Made by a program: the position numbers and the translations under genes | In this document: positions 37,501-49,560 of the stretch, piece after piece | Position numbering within the stretch: the stretch's first letter is position 1 | How the letters are laid out: each line of letters starts with the position of its first letter | The notes under the pieces: model-generated | What the model was told of the DNA's origin: nothing | What the model saw: the letters and a program-made list of their open reading frames with translations, nothing else | The model's database searches: none | NCBI GenBank assembly: GCA_008360955.1 | Contig: LUCM01005575.1 | Coordinates: forward strand, 62,001-126,000 | Source: Fasciolopsis buskii | Lineage: Eukaryota > Platyhelminthes > Trematoda > Plagiorchiida > Fasciolidae | DNA: 64,000 bases | Direction: 5' to 3'

Positions 37501-38184
37501 TAATTGGGTTCATCCTCAACGATTTTTTACGGAAAAAAATCACTTATTCATTTGGGAGCTTCTACTAACCAGTTGGGCAAACACGGACAACGGTAACAGG
37601 CAAAAATGTGAGGCCAAACGGCTCACCGATTCTAAGGCCCCCGCAAAATCCGCGAGCAAGGTTGTCCATCAAGGCGCCTTCTGTCAGTGATTGGCTTTCC
37701 GCACCATGAAGCCGCACGATGTCGTCTCTCAACTAGGCCACATATGGAGCTATGTAATCCTGAGGACCTGCGCACAACGTTCCACTTTGCAGAAATCCTC
37801 AGAAAGGGAAAAGTGAACGACGAAAATCTGTTTTCTCCAGAAGTCACTTCACTTTTATCAGTGTGCCTCTCGTGTAGTGGGTGAGAGACTTGTTTACCTA
37901 ATTGAATGTGCACCGGAATCCGAATAGCGTTCTTGAAAGATGCCATCCCGTGCTGCACAATACACTTTCATTTCATGGGCAATGGAAGCTTTTATGTCCA
38001 TATCGATAGAGCACTATCGGTTTACCACTCAGTCATTTCCGTGACGGGGTTGGAAATCCACGAATTGCTTATTGAGGCGTCTGAGTGGATTTTCGGTTAG
38101 TGTCAGCTTTTACAGTGCTGCCCACACTGGCCCCTTACTGATACCTCATTTGCCGACGGAAACGGTATATCAAATGGACATGAT
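34516..38184. other. No recognised feature
   Basis: About 3.7 kb without an assignable element. Short frames (36456-36767 plus, 37632-37958 minus) lack motifs. The 37.4-37.5 kb stretch has tRNA-like words but no clear A- and B-box pair. Confidence 0.35.
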
Positions 38185-38810
38185 CAAACAAAATACTAGT
38201 GGATGAACGTAACTTGATCCAGGGCACACTTCTCGAAAACAGGCACCCTGTAAAGTTTGTTGAACAAAGCAAAAAGAAAAGACCAGCGAACAGTTCGATG
38301 TACAGATATCCGAGGAAGACGTTGTTCACCATGGTCCCATTCATCAAGGACTATTATAGTGAAATGTTTCAGAAACAGGTTTAAAAGGCACCTAAGGCTA
38401 CCTTGACTCTCGCCATAATAAGAGTGTCCTGTTCATTTCACTTCAATTGCGTTAAAGTTCCAAAGAATGGTCATCGCTCTCAATCACTTCCGTGCGTGTT
38501 ATCAATTTATCTAGTCCTAAGCGTACCAGACAGAAGTGTACTTGGAGAACTGACCTACCTACGCGAGGCGCGGATGAAAGATGAAACATCCGCGGGATAC
38601 CTTTTCGTTTGCTGGACACATGATTAATATTAATGAGTCCCTCCTAAGCATCATTTTTGTTCCGATCAGTCCCGACATCCAGGCTAAAACGGTGTTTTCT
38701 TGCAGTGCTGAAGCAGTGGTCGTTGAAATGTATCATTCCAACCTTATCAAACAGAAAAGCCTTCTCCATAATCCAAAGAGTTCAAAGCTACATACAGTAA
38801 TCTAATCCCA
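38185..38810 (+). mobile_element. Penelope-like retroelement, 3' part with GIY-YIG region
   Basis: The plus strand gives three consecutive open pieces. First is the post-RT linker LFTMVPFIKDYYSEMFQ, then KAPKATLTLAIIRVSCSF (38283-38450). A cysteine-poor GIY-YIG core follows at about 38490-38600 (PCVLSIYLVLSV, then LREARMKDE). The conserved tail is FAGHMININESLLSIIF, then EAVVVEMYHSNLIKQKSLLH (38604-38770). The order and spacing match the C-terminus of Penelope-like polyproteins. Conserved cysteines and the YIG motif are eroded, and frames shift between pieces. Its tail differs from that of the 30-31 kb copy, so it is probably a different lineage. Confidence 0.62.
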
Positions 38811-39167
38811 TGCCCTATGGATGACATAATTGCCAACGAGGATCTTGCGATATCTTTGACGATGAAATTAAGATCCATTCAAAAGTAATTAACACTCCCA
38901 CCCACTTCACTGTCATTTGCGAGTTGTCGGTTTTTACCAACTACGGGTCCTATATTTATTTAGAGGCTTGCGAATGTGCCATCGAAAATACATTCCGTAC
39001 CCGCCAACTTCTCAACGGTTAACGCATAGATTTTTATGATTATTTTAATTTGAACGTTACATATTGTGGTGCACTTACATTTTTACTGCTGTCATCAGGC
39101 CGATGCGTGTTGGTGTTTTTTTAGAGAAATATCTGCCTACTGGTGTATGAGGAATCGGCTGCTGATC

Positions 39168-39218
39168 TCCTCAGTAGTATGTTTTGCATAGGGATGAATC
39201 AACAAAATTTCAGGTTTC
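39168..39218 (-). repeat. Short dispersed repeat, copy 2 of 3
   Basis: CCTCAGTAGTATGTTTTGCA, then TAGGGATGAATCAACAAAATTTCAGG matches the blocks at 23.94 and 40.83 kb over about 45 bp, same orientation. Confidence 0.45.
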
Positions 39219-40833
39219 TGATTAACCATAATCCAAAACAGAGCAGCATTTATTGGTCCAAACGGTTTTGTGAATATTTTCCTCTGTTTGAATGATAATC
39301 TGACCACCTAATGCTACGAAAACGATATCATTCGATTCTTTTTCGTTCTTGCATCCACTATTCGGTTCACTCCGACTTCGACCTCAATTCCCCATAGGTG
39401 ATAGGCGCACGCATAAACACATAAGCACACACACACTGTACGATTCATAGAAGAGATCCAGTCGGAGGACAGTAATAGGCTGTTAAAAGCAACTAATCTG
39501 CCAATGTTATTAGATAAAACACCAGAAAAAATCAATTTAAATCGATTCATGATATACCACACCGCCATCATGTTTCCACCCGAAGTATTGAGAAGCCCTG
39601 CACTTTTTTCCGTATGGCTTATTCAGTTATCATAAACTATTGAGAATCTGTTGGGATACAGATAATGTGCAGTGCTCTTATGTCAGTGGTTTTGATCAGA
39701 ATATACCTCACCGGCTTGTTTGTCTGTTCTCGTCAGTGCTACCTCAGGGCAAAAGTGGAGCTCAACGACTTTTGGAAGATTGTGGTTGTTCATTAAAAAC
39801 CACAGAAACGATGCACCAGATCCCACGGGTTCGGAAAAATTTTGGGACAATCGGGCAGCAATTCATCGGTCACTGTTCACCGACTTGATTAGGTTCCTAG
39901 GCTGGCCGCAGGATATGCTATCAGGTTCGAAGTACCAGAAGGAAGCGTTAAGTCGGTTTCTAAATAAATAAAATCTCCCCGGTTAGTGTAGCAAATAGTT
40001 TCAGCAAAGATTTCTCCTTATCTCCCTCTAGAACACCTGGAAACATTAGTCTTGATTATAAATGGTCGTGTTGATGGTCATGCGCCTAAAAAATGTTTCT
40101 GTTTGTGTTTGTAACTGAATTCACGATCTAGCAAAGTGTATACAAGCTTTCACCTAAAAAATCTAGAATGTTGTCGTCACAACTGTGCATGTGGTTTCCG
40201 CGTGCACCTTTGATACTGCACTTTGGAACTCTACTCGACTGATTTAATATCAAGCCCTTGATCGAATCGTATGAAACAAACGGATCGGATCGTGCTGTAG
40301 CGCACACCCATTGTCTACCATCACGTTGACCTACTTTCAATCCCTTCAAACAGGTTTATTCCATCAGCTCTGATTTACCTTACTAGCCCTTTCTGGACTA
40401 GTTCACTGGCCTTATTTTTTATTGTGCCATTTATTTGCTAATACATTGCTGTCATTGTCACCTGATTTCATACGGCGTCATTAACTGTGCTCCTTGAACT
40501 CGTATCCGTTCACTTTCTGTTCTTGACTTCACTCACCCCCTGTTTTCTGATGTCCCAACTTTGTTCGTGCTATCTGTTCGTTCGTCACATTACTCATTTT
40601 CCCACACACCCATCCAGTCGTTCACATGACTTGCAACGCCCAGTTCGTGCGCATGTCACACAGTGCAACTTTAAACATATTTGTGCCATTGATTCGCCAG
40701 TCCGCTCATCCCATTGGATTGATAATCACTTATTTACTCTTTGGCTTCGGTTTGGACTTGATTGCGCTCTCTTAATGTCCATGAGTATTTTGTATACCTA
40801 CTGAATGCGTGTAGACAATGAACAGCATTATTT

Positions 40834-40935
40834 ACATCTCAGTGGTATGTTTTGCGTACGGACGGATGGACAGAATTTCCCCGGAACCACACGACCGGTT
40901 TCGCGATTATTGCCGCTCTTCAGGTGTGCATACCC
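40834..40935 (-). repeat. Short dispersed repeat, copy 3, with hammerhead-like core
   Basis: The block TCAGTGGTATGTTTTGCGTA, then CGGACGGATGGACAGAATTTCC matches copies 1 and 2. In this copy the minus strand continues upstream with CCTGAAGA, a GCG/CGC stem closed by GCAATAAT, then GAAAC. This is an exact CUGANGA box and GAAA box around stem II (minus strand, 40923 to 40899). A short CC/GG stem and GTT could serve as stem III and cleavage triplet. Stem I does not pair well. Whether copies 1 and 2 ever had this part is unknown. Confidence 0.45.
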
Positions 40936-42819
40936 GATGCTCTCTTGTCCAACCATGCTTATACTAGTGCACTCCTTTCTTAGTTTCGCACTAGAATCTC
41001 ATCTGAATCGTCAGGAACGCGAATGGATAATAAGTCCACTTAAGAATAGCATGATGATTCGTCGGAGGATTTTCGTTGGTCGACAATGATCGACTACAGA
41101 GCATGGGTCTGGCAATAGAAAAGCAGTTCTTATCCTGTAAAGGATAGCAATTTACGAATGATATTCGACTCTGATCAGTTTCGATGAAATTCCTGGTCCA
41201 TAGCAAACGACCGCAACGTACTTCATCCCCACGCGTACAGGTCGATCAATGTATTGTACATCGAATTGTCCCGTAAATGATTAATTAGGATCTCCGCAGT
41301 ATTACAATATTTATTCTACTGCGCCTTTCATTTTTGTTTTCATTAAGTCCAGCAAACCTTTGATGATCAACTCGCTTGATCCTGATGCAGCATCAAATAA
41401 AAACGGTTAGAGACAAATCAACTCGATACAATCAAGTAGTGTTCGGAGTACCACTAAATGGGCTTGGTACCAGCTTACTATACTACCAGTGGTAGCAGAA
41501 AACACTTTAAATTGGCCGTTAACCAAAGTGAACCCGAACAGTTTAGATTAATCTAACTTGAAATCGGTTGAATGGCATTTACACCAGGTGATTTTGGATT
41601 CTGTCGCCTGGTATACACTAGCCATTAACGTTTTGGCTTATCTGACCACCACGTGACCAATTGCCACTCCAATTACGCAAACAATCCGCTAGCCAATGTG
41701 AATTCTCGTCGTTTCAACGAAAGATAACCGCCCACGTACCTCGACGAAAAATAAGGTAGTTACTAATTTTGGTTAGTCCCATAAACTCGGCAAGGTCGTT
41801 ACACTGCCCTGAGAGGGAGCTTTTATTTTGGTCGTCCAACAGTTGTAAAATGCCATTTGGTGAATAAACTTAATTGCTTCGTTGATTTTTCATTTTTGTT
41901 TTTATTTTCTAATTTTAAATGGCTCTTCGGGTCTAGCTTGATTTGACTGGCCACGTGCACGAACTGACGTAGGCACGCACGTATCGACCAACCCGCGTTC
42001 GGCATCATGATAAACCTACGCGCTCGTATTCATATTCTTCTGTGTGAACTGGTAAGTGATCCGGATGATAACTGAATTTGCAATTTTGCGAACCGTGCAT
42101 CCGACGTGTCCGTCGAAATTTCAGTATGCCTTACTCAGTCCTACTTGATTGTACAACTTGTTTTTGCTAGTCTTCGTACGTGTTTACATACCAGTTTGTT
42201 GGTGTTTAAATACGTACTAGGTCAAACGAACTGCTTGCAGAGATTGATTTGGAGTCTTCTCATCACCTTTACTGAGAAAACGCGAATTGGCGAACAAGCT
42301 CGATTCCACTGTTTCATACTCGGAGTATTCTAAGGAAAATTTTAAGGGATTGGATCAGTCAGACAAAGACATGAGTGGGAAGGGTTGCCGGTATTCCATA
42401 GGTAGCTCGAAGACGGTCGAACGTCTTATATCAAATATCGTCCGGTCTAGGGCTTGCATTTCATTGCAAGGTGGGCCTGGAGACTGGAAGAGTGACTAAA
42501 ATTGCTTTTGAGCACACAGTGGGAGACTGTGAAGACAGAACTCCACAACTTCCAATATGCTTAAAAAGCAACAGTGTTGACCGCAGAAGTAAAAAAGGCG
42601 CATTCACGCCGGAATTAGTGTGTGCTAGGTTTGAAACGACTGTACTCTTCAGTGACGTCATCGTTGCACGGCTCGATCAAGCAGTGTTCAGGGGTGCCTT
42701 CAGACAAGCCTCTAATGGTGTGACCAATGCGCATTTTCACACAAGCGTACGTAAATACATGGACATAAAATCAAGTTGGGAAATCAAGAACTTTCTTCCA
42801 AATGTAATGCTACCACTGG
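40936..42819. other. No recognised feature
   Basis: A 119-codon plus-strand open frame (42471-42830) runs into the tRNA-like fragment that follows. No motif or splice support; no other element recognised. Confidence 0.35.
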
Positions 42820-42892
42820 ACGGGATTTGAACAGAACTGGGATCTGGGCTGTGTAAAATGTCTTATCAGTAAAGCTGGTCACTGCGAACTGT
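42820..42892 (-). mobile_element. tRNA-like fragment (possible SINE head)
   Basis: The reverse complement reads GCTTTACTGATAAGACATTT, then a B-box-like CTGTTCAAATCCCG. The A-box is weak and no body copy was found. Confidence 0.28.
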
Positions 42893-45800
42893 CTGCCGGT
42901 TTGTGGCCTATAAATGGCAAAGAAATGTATGCAGACTTCCGTTCCATCAGCGTATCATGCTGGGAATTTCCCTTTCTGCCTACAATACTTTATAAATGAA
43001 CAGGTTTCGGTACCCATTTGTGAATTTCTGCCACAACGGTGCTCTCCACTCATATTCTACTTTCCTGTCTGTGCAGTCTTTAATTAGTTTTTCTTTCCAT
43101 CTTTGGAGGGTTAAAGACCATGAAATTAGATGTTTGTCCAATCCACGTGGTTTTCTGTGTACGGATTTGCGAACTGAGCCGTCTTCTCGACGACATAGTA
43201 ACGCGTCCATGATAAAAGACGTACTGTAGTTTCTCATACACAATCAGGCAACACTCAAAGCAGTATCAAAGTTCATGAAGTGCACTGAGTGCGGTAAAAA
43301 AAACGGTTACGTTCCTAATTCGTCGAAAATTTTCCACTATCCTGTACGGTAGAATGCGTGCAGTCCATTCAGTGCGGTAAAATCAAGCGTAGTTAGCCAA
43401 GCGTCTCACGAATCACGATGATGTCAAAATATTTTTTGAAAATATTTTAATTTATTCATGCAGTTGCCGTTACTTCTTTTAGGCCTCTGTTTTGTATTTA
43501 GTTCCATCCCCAAAAGATATGAAACTTGTGTAACGATCAGTACCCTTCAAGTGTCAATGCCATCCTGTTTGGTTGTAAAAACTTCCCATTATCTGCCCAT
43601 CAGAAGAAGTCATAGTAGACATAAGTGGATATGTTCTATGCCTTAACTAAAGACTTGTAAGTTCTAAAGTCTCCGCCGATAACCGTCTGGTCACAATGCA
43701 TAGTAGGCAATGGCAAGGTATTGTTTTCGATAGATGGCAATGCCCATTAGTGTACCATCAGTGGCACAATGGTTAGTATTGGTCACATACTGCCATAATT
43801 CACCTAGCAAAGATATCGCTTTACTCATTGGAACAGGCCCACTGAACGTAGCAATATTTAAATAAGTACAGTTTGCTAGAAGGAGTGAATGTTCGTGGTA
43901 CGAACAACAAATAGTAAAACGAAGAGTGTACTGAGAAGCTTTCATTCCGGCGAAATGTATGGAACGTACGACACCACCGACCAAATGAACAAGGTCATTC
44001 GGTTGACTAAGTAATTGTAACAAGAGTTCATTCGCACACGATATCAATGAATTTAGCAAAGAACTCGTTAGGATCAAACATAGTTTGTTCATAACTCTTC
44101 CTCGTTTGGCGCATTCGGTCATGGAGACTTTTGTGATATTTCAACATGGGTCGAAAATTTCCCGTAGTGATGATTATCCTGTGACTGTGTGCGCATCTGT
44201 GTTAGCTAGCTAAGCGTCACTACTGTACTCTGAGTGATTCGATGGTTAGTAGAAGAGGCTGGCTTGCCGTAAAGATTTCCTTTGAACAGACCATTCAGAT
44301 GACCTGACCCGGTTATCCAAAGTGTGGTCGCGAAACCTGGATAAGAACTCGCTTGAGTTTAGCACAGCCACACGGATAAAGATCAGAAACAGTTCTGTAA
44401 TATTTGGACTTGTAACTAGCGTACGGAATTCGGTCAGTCACAGCCACCAGCGGATACGAGTGGTCGGTGAGTACGGAATATGCCTCGACTCAGGCTACGA
44501 TAATAAAGTCAATAAGACCACATTTGAAGGGAAACAAGATTGAGTTGCATTTATAGCTAGTGGATTTATATATGAGGTCGAAAATATTCTGATTGGCGGA
44601 ATCCATTTTGTCCAACCAAAGCCGCTGAATGTTTGGATTTTACGATTGTTTGTCTTCACAGTTCTCGTCACCCGCTTGTGTACGTGGGCCAGTGTGAAGC
44701 CGTACCGGACTGCATCATATGGCTTGCGCGTAATCTCACAATAATTTTCTAATATTTTCAAAAGATAATTTTCACCATTCGCCTCATGTGGAGAACTGCT
44801 TGCAAACTGGCGTGCTTCACACTGACTGCTAGAACCAGTGAACGAAGATGCACGCATCTTGCGATATCAGTTTTCTTGCTGGTCTTACTTAGTAAGACGT
44901 GTCAGAAATATAAAAAAGCGACCAACTCATAGATCTGTGATCGGTAATTTTGACAGTTTGGTTGGAATTGTTTCATCTTTCATCCAGGTACTATCATCGG
45001 TTTGTAGTTGGAGATATGAGCGTTGGTCCGCTTTTGCAATAATCCTGATGTCACGTTGGTTTTTGGCTTTTGCGGAGCTTCGTTCGGATATCCGTTACTT
45101 CTCGATCTTCTTTGGTAAAAGCATGCGGAATTCACGGTCATATTACCTTCTCCTGCATCAGCTGAGTGTCAGCTCCCGGTTATGTGATGTTCATTTTATC
45201 CAGATATTGGTTCAACTTTTCGGTAAAGAGAAGACTAGCAGAAAATCTCCAAAGTACGCGTTCGTGGGTAACAACAGCCACACGTAAATTCGGTTGTCTA
45301 TTCGTAGCTGAAATTCTGAAGAAGGTTCTAGATCATTATATTCGTTGTTGATGTGCCGGATAAAGACTGGCTACCCTCTTCAGTATCTATAAACCACTGG
45401 GAACCATTCCTTGACTCTCAATAGGTTTCCGTAATGGATTCCAAGTTGTCCGAAGTGAGCAGCACTTCTTTGAACTTTCTGTAGTTACCTCGGTTCCGCG
45501 ACCAGAAAAGAGTGGGCGGCACAACTGTAGCATTCCACTCGAGATTGAACATAGGAGGGAAACAAAATTTTGAGGGTTTTCAGCACGAGATGCCTAGATG
45601 GCCACCGGTAGATTGAATCCAAAACCCAGGGTTCCATCCGTTTTTGCCCCAGTCTTTAAAAGGCTCATGACAACCAATCTAAGACGTCTAAGCTGCTGTG
45701 TGTGAATTTTACAAACTAATAACGTCTAAGACATTCAACTGACCCACTGTTACCTGTATGGTTATTAGAAGCCTCCAGCTTCAGGGGCATTTGGAAACCC

Positions 45801-47569
45801 AATGGTGGAATGTGAAAATCGAATTTGGAATAATTTGGAGGTCTTGTCTGCAAATCGTCCGGGCATTGAAGCCACGGTGATTACGATTTCGACGATATAT
45901 GGTTTGCGAGGTGCAGAAACCTTAGCGACCATAAAGCCACTTGGTGATGGGATGACACAAGCATAACAAGCGCGTAACTACAACAAGAGAGGTTCTCTCC
46001 TCTGAATCTATTTATTCTAGTTAAGCTTGTGTCATTACAGTCTTGACATCCCGAAAGAGTAGGAACGGGTTTTAGAGCGGGACTACGAAGAACTCATTAT
46101 GACTTTCAAGAAGATAATATTCGTTTCACAACTCCCGTTCCAGTCTCTAGCGCAGCCTCCATGGGCAGTCAGCACGTTAGTAAAAGGGACCTACTTTTGA
46201 GAAAGCTGTTCCTGTTTACTCAGCCCATGTCTCTCAAGATGATCACTTGGTCAAGGGCCTGTTTATCCTTCCATGACCTGGCAAACAACTTGGATGAGAC
46301 TGACCGGGAGGTAGTTACAAGCTCCTAGCTTTAACCTACTGTTCGGAAGGTTTACTCCGGGGAGTCGGCCCAGAGACACGGATAAGTTGAATAAGTTAGG
46401 TAGCGGTGCAAAAAGCCACTCACTCAACTCAGTGGGTTTACCCTTCTGGACCCGGCGACTGGTGAAAACTGATTTCGTGAAAAGCATATGCAATCCTCAT
46501 CCTTGTGAGCAATTCGAATTTGGAAACAAGTGGCTCATATTTACTTCTAGCCTTTGGATTCAACAGTGTATCAGTTATGCACGCAATTCTAGTACAAATC
46601 AACAAGGTTCCTGTTGATTTGTGTGCCGTAGTCGGTCATCGTACAGTAACCAATGCACTCAGTAACCAATCTCTAATTCTTCTTGAATAATTTACAATGC
46701 CTCAAAAGTCTATTGAAAGCTATCACTGAATCAGCCGTCAGGGTCTCCTTAAACAGCGTACCGTCAAACCGTGCCAGTTAGGCTCAGTGGTTTCAGATCC
46801 CTCTTTAAGTTTTGCATTGCTCGTGAGTCCCGGTCAAAACAAGAGAATCTTTTTGCACGAGGTTATCGGCTAGCCAGCAGCCTGTACTTGTCCACAAGGT
46901 GAAAGATATCGTTTATTATATCATCGCTTTTCTCGTCCATTGACAGTGCGCAGCGCCTTGCCACTGATAAACAGATCGAGAGCATCCGATACTGCATGCA
47001 TCTTGCAATTCAATTTCGAATTCCTGGAGGAAACATAAATATATTTCATTTAAAAGGCCATCCGGCTATGAGACGGGTACCCTCATTAGGCACTTGTACT
47101 TGGTTTCAACTAATCTAGAAAACTCAGCCCTTTACAGAACAAAATAATATGCGTATTTAAAGTTCCATTACCTCTCCCATCCTTCCAAGCACTAACCGCA
47201 TGGATCTCTGCCGAGGCACAACCGGAGACGATGTGTTTAATGACGAGATTTTATGCCAATACATTTCCAAATCGGTCAGAAAAATAAAATGTCTCATAAC
47301 TGCGAGTTTGTTTCCTAGCTGGCACACATGACTTGGTGGCTGACCTCAATTTTGATTGGTCAATGCCAAAAGAGTTTCAGCTGATTTTTATGACACGGTT
47401 GAAGCATGGATTTGGTGGAATAAGCATATCCCATAGACAATAATGCCCAGTATACGAGAATGGCAAAAAAGGAGGAAAGGTAAACCATGGCCTTGGAGCT
47501 TAGAATGGCATACATCTATCTATATTTGGTCTCAGTAAATTAAACGTGTCTACAAGCTAGGCGACAGCG
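42893..47569. other. Unassigned DNA with open minus-strand frames
   Basis: Two minus-strand frames stand out. One spans 44122-43691 (143 codons). The other opens after a plausible acceptor TTCACTGGTTCTAG at about 44829 and stays open to 44495. Neither ends in a clear donor nor contains a recognised domain, and frames of this length occur by chance in a window this size. A plus-strand frame (44838-45287) is similar. No element recognised. Confidence 0.3.
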
Positions 47570-47672
47570 AACTGCCATTTACCACCAAAGTGACCATCGA
47601 AGCTGGAATTTGAACATATGACCTGTTTGGAGTAACAGATGTTTAACCCATTCGACCATCGCTGAGGCATTA
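47570..47672 (-). mobile_element. tRNA-derived SINE
   Basis: On the minus strand GATGGTCGAATGGGTTAA is a good A-box and ATGTTCAAATTCCAG a good B-box, 26-30 bases apart. They are flanked by CCTCAGCGATGG and CCAGCTTCGATGGTCAC. The unit is followed by a non-tRNA body (TTTGGTGGTAAATGGCAGTT). The head differs from the 19/22 kb family, so this is a second SINE family. It is flanked by a TA/TTTA microsatellite on its upstream side. Confidence 0.55.
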
Positions 47673-47676
47673 AAGG

Positions 47677-47703
47677 TATATATATATTTATTTATTTATT
47701 TAA
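47677..47703. repeat. (TA)n/(TTTA)n microsatellite
   Basis: TATATATA followed by four TTTA units, adjacent to the 47.6 kb SINE. Confidence 0.9.
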
Positions 47704-49397
47704 TGGGGATAGTTCATTATATATGATAGCACTTCCAGTTTTCATTCCCTTGTTATGAGTAACCCACAGGAATCCATGTTCCCTCTTTAGGTTTTATACT
47801 ACCAGATGTAGTGTTGCCTTAGGGGACCCTACTCCGAGCCTTTCATTAGATAGTCTAACCCAAAACTCCGTGGGACCATCTGAGAATCACGTAACACACT
47901 ATGAGCCGGAGGTTGACTGCTCAGCCCGTGCACTCCTCCGACACGGCCAAACGTTCTGGGGGTTCGGTGTACCTTACTGCCACAGATAGCGGTGAGCATA
48001 CAATTGTATGATTCCTGCACCATCCGTGATTGGCTTGATACCGCGGTTTAGCTGTGTCTCCTAGCCCGATGCCTGAAGACTACTCGACCCGGTGGAGAAT
48101 GCCATCTACTCACCTTTGTCGTCGCACTTTTGCGAAGCTCCTCCGTCACGAGAAGGCAGAGTGTGCGATTTCCGCCGTGGTGGATGTGCAGAATGCATTG
48201 GACGTTCACGGTGAGCAATTATTTCGGAGTTTGAAAACATTCACCCTGGACCGTACCGAAACTTTTGGCCGCTATTGAGATGCAAATTCGGGGCATGTTT
48301 TTCAAAGCGCCAACATAAACCGGTTCAACTATTTTCACCACATTCTTACTTCAGCTACTACTTAAAGAAGTTGTGGTATTGGTCCCTCTTCGTTGATATC
48401 AGTTGTCAGTTTAGGTGAGTCACAGGCAAGCTAAACCTTTCGACACTTTGCGTTTGACGGACTTATTGTCGTGCGAAATGTGCAGCTGAATTCTAGCTGA
48501 ATCTAAACCAAGTGATAGCTAAAAACGAATTCTTGCCTAACTGTCAGCCTCTATGAGTGTAAATCCAATTGCACACACCACCACGGAGTTCAGAAGCGCA
48601 ACCAATCTTTTTGCCCCTAAAATCTACTTGTTCTAAGTGGGTGAACAAACCGGCTGAATTAGGTAAAACGGGGGAGAACCGTAAAGGAGAAGCTGCGAAT
48701 CTTTGCGGATTATAGAGGAAAAAATAAAAAGCTATCTAGTTTTGAATGCTACTCGTGGTTTTCTTTAACGTCTTTATCCTTCTACCGTCAGTATGGCTAA
48801 AATTGGAGTCCGAATTGATTCATTAAGTACAAAAACCAAGGACAATCAATAAAACTCTCAAGCCATAATATATAACTTCGTTTGATTATTGTTTGCCTGG
48901 GAAGGTCTTCCTATTCAATCCCCAAAAAAGAGTTTATGTGAAGGGAAAATCTCTTTGAAATCAAAAGTTTTGGTTTTCTGTTGACCGGTCTCACTTTCGC
49001 CAAGCACAGATATTTATTGGCGAAAGTCTGATTCACTGCAGAGTGAGGTGAGTTCATTGTTTGGATGTAGTAACCGCGGGCGCGTCTTTCTTCCGTGGTG
49101 AGTATGAAGTGAGCGCAAAAATATGACGTACCTGTCCGATGACACCATGCAAAATCACTTTGGTAACTGGGTTCAAAATATGATGGCTCAAAACTCTTCT
49201 CTACTCTTGACTATCCAAGATTGCGTGTTGAAAAGTCACCCCATTTCAACGTGCCCCAGGTGTGCACGTAGTATTTATTCTTCTGCTCTTTAATGGCTTT
49301 TTCCTACCTTTGGTGGTTTCATAAATGTTGCTCCCCAAGCTCGTATTCAGCAGCCATGAAAGAGTACCAATTATAATCCACTGTTTGTAAATATCAG
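47704..49397. other. No recognised feature
   Basis: The 47.8-48.3 kb part is somewhat richer in GC, with a plus-strand frame at 48054-48278, but no motif is recognised. The remainder is AT-rich. Confidence 0.35.
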
Positions 49398-49560
49398 GAC
49401 CAAGTGACGTAAGGAGTGTATCGAAAAATCGATGCCCTATGCATTGATTTTATTTGTGGATGATATAATGTTAATAACACAGCGTTGTTGTTAGATGTAA
49501 TGTGCTGACGTTTCGACTACTATGGGTAGTCTTTCTCAAGGTCAGTTTTACAATCAAATG
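49398..49560 (-). repeat. Hairpin-bearing dispersed repeat, copy A
   Basis: It aligns over its whole length with 53848-54000. Two structured parts are shared. ATCGA-AAAA-TCGAT near 49420-49432 forms a small hairpin. On the minus strand, CTTGAGAAA, then a perfect GACTAC/GTAGTC stem around CCATA, then GAAACGTC lies at about 49540-49509. The second part resembles a decayed hammerhead stem II flanked by its CUGANGA-like and GAAA boxes. Such motifs are known in Penelope-like terminal repeats, so this may be an element end; no RT lies adjacent. Confidence 0.6.

Noticed and set aside
43691..44122. 143-codon minus-strand frame that looks protein-like
   Set aside because: No recognised domain, no convincing splice acceptor, and one or two frames this long are expected by chance in 64 kb. 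Kept only as a note.
44495..44857. 120-codon minus-strand frame after a plausible acceptor
   Set aside because: No strong donor within the open stretch and no recognisable family.
45580..45645. Possible further tRNA-derived SINE on the minus strand
   Set aside because: Only a weak B-box-like TTTTGGATTCAATC; no A-box at tRNA distance and no second copy.
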